Assembly: GCF_037622515.1 (NCBI RefSeq)
Contig: NZ_JBBJCN010000001.1
Location: 1,054,001-1,118,000, forward strand
DNA length: 64,000 bases
Source: Paradesertivirga superstes
GTDB taxonomy: Bacteria > Bacteroidota > Bacteroidia > Sphingobacteriales > Sphingobacteriaceae
Direction of reading: 5' to 3'
Part shown: piece by piece, positions 1-6,039 of the stretch
How the letters are laid out: every line of letters starts with the position of its first letter
How positions within the stretch are numbered: position 1 is the first letter of the stretch
Position numbers and translations under genes: made by a program
The notes under the pieces: generated by a model
Told to the model about the DNA's origin: nothing
Databases searched by the model: none
What the model saw: only the letters and a program-made list of their open reading frames with translations

Positions 1-501
1 TAAGACAAGGCTTTTTGATTGCTCGTCCACGGTTAAGTTGATTGAATATTTAGTCCAGTCGGAAGTTCCATGAATAAAAATATTTTGCATTTGGAGATTA
101 GCAAACCCTATTTGCTTATTGTCCTTATTCCAGACTTGACTCCATAAGCCAGCTTCTCCTTTTATTTCATCCGTTTTAATATATACAGAAATAGAAATTC
201 TCGTTGGTTTAGAAACGATAATAGGTACAACCTGATTGAAAGGTAGGTGGGCTGTTGTATTAGCGTATTGGGTGCTACTTATTGTAAATGACTTATTGTC
301 GGAACGCTTGGTTTTTTCATCAATAGAATATACAAAACCGTCTACCTTTTTAATTGTCCAACTGCCAGGTAATATAAGAAGAGTGTCGCGACTAATTTCG
401 AAGCCAGCGTTTTTTATAGCTCCGATATCGCTTTTAATGATCTGAGCTTCACAGAAAAGCGTATTAGATATAATAGAGATGCAAATAGGCAGGAATTTCA
501 T
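1..501 (-). CDS. Secreted protein N-terminus, cut by the window edge
   Basis: An open minus-strand frame of 167 codons begins with ATG at 501 and runs off the left edge without a stop. Residues 1-20 form a signal peptide (MKFLPICISII..., likely cut after CEAQ). The rest has the alternating hydrophobic pattern of a beta-sandwich, with a WTIKKVDGFVYSID segment, a KPTRISISVYIKTDEIKGEA strand and GTSDWTKYSINLTVDE near the edge. The run 'stretch-sandwich-DWxxYxI-L-VDE' resembles the jelly-roll domain that precedes S41 peptidase or esterase domains in many Bacteroidota exported proteins. That is an impression from memory; the catalytic part, if any, lies outside the window. The frame is real because it is long, open and has a proper export signal. 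Confidence 0.6.
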   Translation of the reverse strand, partial: MKFLPICISIISNTLFCEAQIIKSDIGAIKNAGFEISRDTLLILPGSWTIKKVDGFVYSIDEKTKRSDNKSFTISSTQYANTTAHLPFNQVVPIIVSKPTRISISVYIKTDEIKGEAGLWSQVWNKDNKQIGFANLQMQNIFIHGTSDWTKYSINLTVDEQSKSLVL

Positions 502-750
502 TATACTTATTTTAAAGGTTTCGGTAGACTGGGTCAATAGCAGATAGCTAATATAAAAAAAGTTGGGTAACTGCACATTTTTTTAACCAGGTGTATAAAG
601 ATTTAAGAGTAGAATGAATTTTGTGCACCTATGTTGTTACTCAGTTAGCTTGTAAAGAAGTAGTGAAAAACAATGATTTGATCTGAATACTTCCCATCGA
701 ACTAGATTCACGTCCCGAGGGCATAATTTAAACTCATATCTGTCTTTATT

Positions 751-1074
751 CTATTTTGCTCCTCGAAATTGCTTCTTCAATGTCCAAATTAAGGCCAATG
801 TCACGGAGATTATTGGTAAGAAAGCGATTATTCCTTGCACGATAATATAACTGTTAGGTAAATCACCCCACCAATAAGTACCAGGCGGTACGAAGGTCTT
901 ATAAATTATGAAAGACAAAAGATTTCCCACTAAGGCAGTGATGATCAAGTGTTTTATTGTGATTATAAAAGATATGTACCTGTTTCTTAACGATAAAATA
1001 AGCTTTACCAGTCCTACTAGTAAAATTAAAACTGCGAGATATAGTCCAATGATTTTAAAAAGGTCAGCAAGCAT
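751..1074 (-). CDS. Small membrane protein, unknown function
   Basis: The 107-residue product has three hydrophobic segments, at about residues 8-27, 35-59 and 78-98, separated by short basic loops. It ends KKQFRGAK, so the C-terminus is probably cytoplasmic. I recognise no family. It is preceded and followed by other small exported or membrane proteins of unknown role on the same strand, but the spacers are long enough that an operon is not evident. Composition and length fit a genuine small membrane gene. Confidence 0.5.
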   Translation of the reverse strand: MLADLFKIIGLYLAVLILLVGLVKLILSLRNRYISFIITIKHLIITALVGNLLSFIIYKTFVPPGTYWWGDLPNSYIIVQGIIAFLPIISVTLALIWTLKKQFRGAK

Positions 1075-1155
1075 AGTAGGTAGAAATTTTATTTAATGGA
1101 CATAACGAGTCGGATTACGCAGATTTGCAAGCATTTCAAACTCAGCTGCAAAGGT

Positions 1156-1617
1156 TTATGGGCCGATTTTTTTCAATACAAATTTTGTTTCTGAATCTGT
1201 CAATGGCATGTTTAGATAGAGAAGTTTATCTGAAATCCTGAAACTCATTTCGAATGGAGTTTCGTTTCCAAGCGAATTTCTATCTTTTAGGATGATTAGA
1301 TGACGCTTTTCATCGATTGTATAGGATCTTGATGACGTTTCTAAGTTAGAAGTTTGTGTAACTGCAGTAGAGCTGAATATGAATTTGTTTGGATACATTG
1401 TTTTAACTAGCTGAATAAGAAGGTTACTAGATTCGGGGTCTTCTAATCTTTCTTTGAACTCATCAGAAACTGAAACCGAATCTTTTTCCCAATTGTAATA
1501 AACCTCTCCATTATCGACGGAAACAACTTTCCATTCACCAAATAATTGTTGTTTGACATCCTGTGAAAATGCGTTTAGCGATATAATAAAAGTGAAAAAA
1601 GTAATGAGTGGTTTCAT
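1156..1617 (-). CDS. Secreted lipocalin-like protein, hypothetical
   Basis: The 153-residue product has a clear signal peptide (MKPLITFFTFIISLNAFSQ, residues 1-19). Next comes LFGEWKVVSVDNGEVYY, the GxWxV opening strand common in lipocalin-like or DUF-type small beta-barrel proteins of Bacteroidota. The remainder alternates charged and hydrophobic residues, as in an eight-stranded barrel (YTIDEKRHLIILKD, MSFRISDKLLYLNMP). There is no Cys for lipidation, so a periplasmic protein is likely. No catalytic motif is visible. The lipocalin assignment rests on the opening motif and strand pattern only. Confidence 0.5.
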   Translation of the reverse strand: MKPLITFFTFIISLNAFSQDVKQQLFGEWKVVSVDNGEVYYNWEKDSVSVSDEFKERLEDPESSNLLIQLVKTMYPNKFIFSSTAVTQTSNLETSSRSYTIDEKRHLIILKDRNSLGNETPFEMSFRISDKLLYLNMPLTDSETKFVLKKIGP

Positions 1618-1781
1618 ATAGGTCGAAGGGTTTTTAAACTCATTCCTCTAAAGTAATATTTTCAATCGTATTTGGAATAGTTTGCTTTTAAAAGGTATGA
1701 TGGTAAGTAGCCGTTACAATAGGTCACCCGCCACTTTTGAAAAGCTGGTGTTGGCTGCTGATGTTTTATCATTAATTTCCT

Positions 1782-2561
1782 TTAACGGTACCAAGCATAA
1801 TCCCCATTACTAACAAAACTCGGTCTTCCTCCTTCAGCTGAATGGTAGAAGTATGCAAGTACTATTTTTGTCTTTTCGGGAATTACATTTACGTTTTCAG
1901 TTTCTATTTTAAGCTTGTCTCGCAGGCGCCCAATTAATTCTTTAGATAGATCTTTGTTGTTGAATCCTTTGAGAGTACGAATGTTTCCAATTGATAAGTC
2001 TTGGTTTACAGCTATTTCATACAAAGCAAACCTGTTCCGTTCTGTGTAGCCAGGTAAGCCATCTTGGCTAACATTAAAATCGTTCATCTTTAGATTAAAC
2101 TGATTAATTGCAGAAATTTTGTACTTTTTCAGAAAAGATAAAACTTCTAATTTCAAGTCTAGGTGTTTTTTGCCTGAGTTTGGATAGGTAATAATCTTGA
2201 CATCAGGATGAATTTGTTCACTCCCAGAACAAAAACCAAAACTTAGAAATCCTCTGTCATCCTTCGAAGCAAAGATCAGCCAGGTAGTGTTTACAGAAGG
2301 AAGAAATGAGCAGGAGCTTCCATACAAACTTCTTACTTTTAGCTTGGTTATAAGTGCTCCCTTATAAACTTTTATCAAATTAATAGTAATGTCATGATAG
2401 CCCTCATCATTGCTTTTTTCGACTTTTAGAATTTTCGCAGAGGCTATAAACTCTGAAAGCTGGTAATTTGAAAGTATAGGAATTCTGCCGCATGTGCATG
2501 CAATAGTCTCTGCCGAAATAAACATCACAAGACACAATAGCAGCTTTTTAATTGAGGACAT
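1782..2561 (-). CDS. Secreted protein with TIMP/netrin-like Cys N-terminus
   Basis: I place the start at the internal ATG at 2561, giving 259 residues. It gives a normal signal peptide (MSSIKKLLLCLVMFISAETIA), whereas the ATG at 2606 would add a charged, non-signal leader. The mature protein begins CTCGRIP. This C-x-C at the mature N-terminus, with later Cys residues in SSCSFLP and FGFCSGS, is the arrangement of bacterial TIMP/NTR-like domains. The first half (FIASAKILKVE, YHDITINLIKVYKG, TTWLIFAS) fits the OB-like NTR fold. The second half (after about residue 135) is unrecognised. The role is unknown; families of this kind are exported and often of unassigned function. Confidence 0.5.
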   Translation of the reverse strand: MSSIKKLLLCLVMFISAETIACTCGRIPILSNYQLSEFIASAKILKVEKSNDEGYHDITINLIKVYKGALITKLKVRSLYGSSCSFLPSVNTTWLIFASKDDRGFLSFGFCSGSEQIHPDVKIITYPNSGKKHLDLKLEVLSFLKKYKISAINQFNLKMNDFNVSQDGLPGYTERNRFALYEIAVNQDLSIGNIRTLKGFNNKDLSKELIGRLRDKLKIETENVNVIPEKTKIVLAYFYHSAEGGRPSFVSNGDYAWYR

Positions 2562-2732
2562 AACAGCGTTTTTTTTGATATGGTCAGGTTTGGCTGCAAA
2601 ATACAATTAAAAGTATATCAGCGAGCATATTGATCTTATTGAACTTTTAAATAGTAAGCTGATTCTTTACAAGCCAACATTTGTTTTTTACTATTTACCA
2701 AGCTTTGATAATTCCTCTAACTGCGGAGCGAT

Positions 2733-3254
2733 TTGTTCAAGGAACGTTTCGTCAAGACTATTATCCCCATAGACATGCCAACCGTAATTAATCTTCTATA
2801 CAAACATATAGTCTTTGCCTTTCGACGGCATTATGTGTATAGCACCTTCAATGCAACTATAGAGAAGTTGGAAGAATCACCTCTGTGGAAACCCTTGATA
2901 GGTAAGAAGCACTGTGTTGTGATTACTTCAGGATTTCATGAATGGCAGTATGAAGATCCAATTAAAAAGTAGAACAGCAAACCTCACCTTATAAAGGCAA
3001 AGAATAGCTAGTTCACCTATATGGCTGGATTGTGGACTGCCTGGGCTAACAAAGAAACGGGTGAACTGATTCCAAGTTGTACCGTGATCACTCTTCCTGC
3101 TAATAGTATGATGGCTAAAATTCATAACACTAAAGGAAGGATGCCAGCCTTTCTAACTGATGAAACTTCGAAGATATGGTTAGATATGGAATTATCGTAT
3201 CAGGAAGCTTTAGAGCCTGTGCCAAATAAATTACCAGATGTTATCCTGTTATGA
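2733..3254 (+). pseudogene. Dead SRAP (YedK/HMCES-like) gene with two in-frame stops
   Basis: Two open stretches in the same frame (2733-2972 and 3021-3254) together read as an SRAP-domain protein, the family that crosslinks to abasic sites in single-stranded DNA. The first part has TFNATIEKLEESPLW and CVVITSGFHEWQ, matching the family's N-A-R-x-E-T and C-x-V-P-x-x-G-F-x-E-W blocks. The second has MAGLWTAWANKETGEL, CTVITLPANSMMAKIHN and RMPAFL, matching the family's AGLW...T-x-x-AN...IH-x-RMP end. In-frame TAG codons at 2970-2972 and 3009-3011 separate them. The N-terminal catalytic Met-Cys-Gly is missing; only a TTG could start the frame. The conserved N-A-R Arg also reads as Thr. I judge this a decayed gene. 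Confidence 0.75.
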
Positions 3255-3322
3255 AAGTTGGTAATGAAGACGAGTATAAGAATTGATAGAGATTTGCTGA
3301 ATTCAATTTCTATATTTAGCGT

Positions 3323-3796
3323 GTGAAAAACCTCGTTTTCAACCTTCTTCTTTTATTCATTACCAGCCTAGCTATTTCTCAAGAGACAATAACGGGAAAG
3401 GTCGTTAGAATCGCTGATGGTGATACTTTTACTATCCTTACTGAAGGTAATAAGCAAGTTAAAGTTAGATTTCATGGCATTGATTGTCCTGAGAGTAAAC
3501 AAGACTTTGGAACTCGGGCAAAGCAGTTTACATCTGAATTAGCATTTTCAAAAACTGTTGATGTTCAAATAAACCATATTGATAGATATGGAAGAACGAT
3601 TGGTGTTGTGATACTTCCAGATGGTAAAATTCTTAATGAAGAACTGCTTAAAGGTGGTTTAGCCTGGCATTATAAACACTATGATAAATCGGAGAAATAT
3701 GCGGTTCTTGAAGATTATGCAAAGTCAATTCGTTTAGGTGTGTGGAGTATTAAGAATCAGATTCCACCTTGGGAGTTTAGGAAAGCTGGCAGATGA
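3323..3796 (+). CDS. Exported thermonuclease (SNase family)
   Basis: The 157-residue product starts at GTG and has a signal peptide (MKNLVFNLLLLFITSLAISQ) followed by one staphylococcal-nuclease domain. The catalytic and calcium-binding pattern is intact: ADGDTF (Asp34), VRFHGIDCPE (Arg49, Asp54, Glu57) and DRYGRTIG (Arg91), with Asp21, Arg35, Asp40, Glu43 and Arg87 of the S. aureus enzyme as counterparts. It should hydrolyse DNA or RNA outside the cytoplasm. The stop overlaps the start of the next gene by 4 bp (ATGA), so it leads a small plus-strand operon with three hypothetical genes. The mature part is short, containing only the nuclease domain. Confidence 0.85.
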   Translation: MKNLVFNLLLLFITSLAISQETITGKVVRIADGDTFTILTEGNKQVKVRFHGIDCPESKQDFGTRAKQFTSELAFSKTVDVQINHIDRYGRTIGVVILPDGKILNEELLKGGLAWHYKHYDKSEKYAVLEDYAKSIRLGVWSIKNQIPPWEFRKAGR

Positions 3797-3996
3797 CCAA
3801 ACCAATTATTTACTTGATTAGAGTTTTACTTACTCTTGCTTCTGTCGCCTCTTTTTTATTTGCAATTGCAGTGCTTGCATCGCCACATAACATTGGATTT
3901 GAAATCAGAATAACATTTGCGTTGTTGCCTTTATTGTTATTTGGACTAAAAGTTTTTAGCTTTCTCTTTCCGAAAAGATTTAGAATTGAAATATGA
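3793..3996 (+). CDS. Small two-helix membrane protein
   Basis: The 67-residue product consists of two hydrophobic helices (about residues 7-28 and 37-58) and a short basic tail, LFPKRFRIEI. It overlaps the thermonuclease stop and the next start by 4 bp on each side, which implies translational coupling inside one operon. I recognise no family and can assign no function beyond membrane location. Confidence 0.5.
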   Translation: MTKPIIYLIRVLLTLASVASFLFAIAVLASPHNIGFEIRITFALLPLLLFGLKVFSFLFPKRFRIEI

Positions 3997-4244
3997 CACT
4001 ATACGAGTTTAATAAACTTAATGAATATGAACAAGCTGAATCTATTTGGCAGAGCCAATTCATTGCTGATAGACCATGTGGAGATTCGACAATCTTGCTT
4101 TATTTCTTAGGAGAGTTCTTTGTCGAGGTTATTCTTAACACTAAATTAAATAAGATCACGGGAATCAAACCTTTTAAAACAACAGGATTGCTTGAGCCAT
4201 ACTGGGAAAGTGTTTCTCTTGCAGAAATTGAAGATTTGCTGTAA
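3993..4244 (+). CDS. Small soluble hypothetical protein
   Basis: The 83-residue acidic, probably cytoplasmic protein has no signal and no membrane helix. The opening MTLYEFNKLNEYEQAESIWQ and the later ECPCGDS-like stretch (DRPCGDSTILLYFLGEFFVEVIL) give it an alpha/beta look. It is coupled to the preceding gene by a 4-bp overlap and lies 7 bp before the next likely start. Function unknown. Confidence 0.5.
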   Translation: MTLYEFNKLNEYEQAESIWQSQFIADRPCGDSTILLYFLGEFFVEVILNTKLNKITGIKPFKTTGLLEPYWESVSLAEIEDLL

Positions 4245-4251
4245 TCCTACT

Positions 4252-4497
4252 ATGAAATTTAAACTATCAACAATCGCAATTATAGCTTTTTTGTTATACT
4301 TCTTGTTTTTATCCATCTACTTCTTTGACCCACGAACAAAGTTTTCGACTCCAATAAAACCGCTGTACCTGTTAATTCTCTTTGCTATTATAAACTTGCT
4401 CGGATTTTTTAATCTAAAATGGTTCTATACAGCTTATAGTATTGCAATGGGTCTCGTAATTGTTTATTTTCTTATTTATATTATTCATCCGGGGTAA
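4252..4497 (+). CDS. Small three-helix membrane protein, operon end
   Basis: I chose the ATG at 4252 (MKFKLSTIAIIAFLLYFLF), just after the stop of the preceding gene. An upstream ATG at 4192 would overlap that gene by more than 50 bp and add an unlikely leader. The 81-residue product has three hydrophobic helices and nothing else recognisable. It is the last gene of the thermonuclease operon. Confidence 0.45.
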   Translation: MKFKLSTIAIIAFLLYFLFLSIYFFDPRTKFSTPIKPLYLLILFAIINLLGFFNLKWFYTAYSIAMGLVIVYFLIYIIHPG

Positions 4498-4522
4498 AAG
4501 CCCAGCTATTCAAACACGTACG

Positions 4523-4837
4523 CTATAAACGACTCAAACCTTCAACTTGATTCTTTACAAGTTCACTGGATAAGGGTACATCTTTCTTTTGTAATTTGGC
4601 CACAATCGAAGATATGCTGCCCTTAAAAGCCTTTAATGATTCATTCTTTATCTCATGTTCATCATCCAACGTTCTGACTCGGTGGTCCACAGGGTCCCAA
4701 GCTTTTAGAGTCACCTGTACTTTAGAGCTTAGAATTAATTTGTCGGTCTTACTAAAGACTACTCGTAAATAAATTGAATACGCTTTCTTTTTCGGATTTG
4801 CATCGCGTAAAAAGAACTGATAGGAAACCATCTCCAT
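4523..4837 (-). pseudogene. Integrase fragment: arm-binding domain of a tyrosine recombinase
   Basis: The 104-residue frame has the N-terminal arm-DNA-binding domain typical of Bacteroidota phage and transposon integrases: SYQFFLRDANPKKKAYSIYL, then VVFSKTDKLILSSKVQVTLKAWDP. A helical start of the core-binding domain follows (LKAFKGSISSIVAKLQ). Full integrases are near 400 residues and carry R-H-R-Y in the C-terminal half. All of that is absent, so this cannot recombine DNA. It lies 46 bp from a 40-bp palindrome and about 130 bp from a tRNA-Phe fragment, the usual surroundings of an integrase at its attachment site. I read it as the stub of an integrated element that has been lost. Confidence 0.6.
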
Positions 4838-4882
4838 TGTAATTGGCTTTAGATAGTTTCACTGAAGAAATTGAGAAAACAC

Positions 4883-4922
4883 CTGTGTTTTATCTGTGTT
4901 TTAAAACACAGATAAAACACAG
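4883..4922. repeat. 40-bp perfect palindrome
   Basis: Positions 4883-4902 are the exact reverse complement of 4903-4922, with no spacer. Each arm contains CTGTGTTTT twice, so the element is also an internal repeat of four CTGTGTTTT or AAAACACAG units. It sits between the integrase stub start (4837) and the tRNA-Phe terminator (4931). Repeated short sites next to an integrase promoter are typical arm-type binding sites. A cruciform or protein-binding operator is equally possible. Confidence 0.8.
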
Positions 4923-4930
4923 ATACAACG

Positions 4931-4961
4931 AAAAAAGCCCTCTATATCACTATAGAAGGCT
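4931..4961 (-). terminator. Rho-independent terminator of the tRNA-Phe remnant
   Basis: Read on the minus strand, an 11-bp stem (AGCCTTCTATA / TATAGAGGGCT, one mismatch) with a GTGA loop is followed by a run of six T. It begins six bases after the discriminator base of the tRNA-Phe fragment, the normal place for a tRNA gene terminator. Confidence 0.75.
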
Positions 4962-4967
4962 TGTTCG

Positions 4968-5011
4968 TGGTACCAGCTGGAATCGAACCAGCGACACAAG
5001 GATTTTCAGTC
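4968..5011 (-). other. 3' fragment of tRNA-Phe (probable att site)
   Basis: On the minus strand the 44 bases from 5011 to 4968 match the 3' half of a bacterial tRNA-Phe. They hold GACTGAAAATCC (anticodon GAA with the 3' side of its stem), the variable loop, the T arm GCTGG-TTCGATT-CCAGC, and the acceptor strand TGGTACC plus discriminator A. Upstream of GACTG the sequence diverges, so the 5' half (acceptor, D arm, 5' anticodon stem) is missing and no functional tRNA can form. Such 3' fragments are left when an integrative element uses the tRNA gene as its attachment site. Confidence 0.75.
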
Positions 5012-5460
5012 ACATTTTCCAGAAATGTATGTTATTAATAATCAACCATTAACAGCATACAAACTTCCTTTCATTAAGTATCTATTAAGGTATTTTCATA
5101 AGAGAAACGTACTTCTATGGTTTTTACAGACGATGGCTATTTTTAAAATGGCCAAAGTTTTTATTTGACACTACACTGACCGGGCATCTCCAAAAGATCT
5201 CTTGTTGATTAATCTTTGGCGAACGGAGTCCAACTTACCGAGTACATTTTTCTTGCTAAAAGCTTCAGCTCACCCGAACTTAAACTGTTTAGACCATGCC
5301 TGTCTTTAACCTTGCTGATGGAGATTATCGAAGACTGCCACTCTCTGATCATTACTTCGCAGCTTCCGGTAAGCAAGTGGCATGAGTAATCGGTGAGGAG
5401 AACATGAAAAATATTTTTAAAAGGACAGTATAAATACTCATTAGGATGTGAAATGCGTAC
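5012..5460. other. Gene-free stretch
   Basis: I find no open frame with family resemblance, no RNA and no operator in this stretch between the tRNA-Phe fragment and the hydrolase remnant. It may hold further decayed sequence. Confidence 0.4.
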
Positions 5461-5676
5461 TTGTAATCGCAGCAGGTGCGTACCATATTAAAGGAAGGAA
5501 TTGAAAGTATTTATTGCCCATGGGGTTCAGGACAACACCTTACCGATACATTATGCAAGAGATGCTAAGAAGTATTTAGAAAGTTTTGAAATACGGCTTG
5601 ATTATCGTGAATATAACATAGGCATCAGATAACTCCGCAAATTTTAGGTGATTTGGACAGGTGGCTAAATGGCTAG
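5461..5676 (+). pseudogene. C-terminal remnant of an alpha/beta-hydrolase
   Basis: Three frame pieces read in order as the end of a phospholipase/carboxylesterase-type hydrolase. They are LVIAAGAYHIKGRN, then KVFIAHGVQDNTLPIHYA and REYNIG, then (after a 1-bp deletion near 5621) HQITPQILGDLDRWL. The HG-x-x-D and GHQI blocks match the positions of the catalytic Asp and His in that family. The N-terminal half with the Ser nucleophile is not found. Two frame breaks make it non-functional. Confidence 0.65.
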
Positions 5677-5709
5677 TAGCAAAAGAGTAAATTTATTAAT
5701 TATCAAGAT

Positions 5710-5940
5710 TTGAAAACGAAACGCATAAAACTCATTCAGACCTTCTTTGTAGTGTTACCAATGACGTTAATCATGGCTATGGTTGCAATCGCTCGTAATC
5801 ATGGATTTGAAAACGGGTGGCTATTAAAAGTTTTTCATTCCTGGTGTGTAATGTCTCCTGTAGCATACCTTGCTGCCTTTTTCATTATTCCCACGGCTGG
5901 AAAGGCAACTGTAAAAGTTGTTTCGAAGTTAGAAAAATAG
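5710..5940 (+). CDS. DUF2798-type two-helix membrane protein
   Basis: The 76-residue product, from a TTG start, has two membrane helices. The order (basic N-terminus, helix ending IARNHGF, short amphipathic WLLKVFHSWCVMSPVAY, second helix, IIPTAGK) is that of DUF2798 proteins. Their function is not established. It is the last plus-strand gene before the polysaccharide locus, whose first gene points toward it. Confidence 0.6.
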   Translation: MKTKRIKLIQTFFVVLPMTLIMAMVAIARNHGFENGWLLKVFHSWCVMSPVAYLAAFFIIPTAGKATVKVVSKLEK

Positions 5941-6039
5941 ATATTATCAACGGCTGATTGAATAAAACAGCATTTGACAACTCATTAGTTAGAACAAGTC
6001 TTAGTATTGGATTTTTACGTCCCTTCTATAACCGTGAGG

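Noticed and set aside
4968..5011. A functional tRNA-Phe gene
   Set aside because: The acceptor 5' strand, D arm and 5' anticodon stem are absent.
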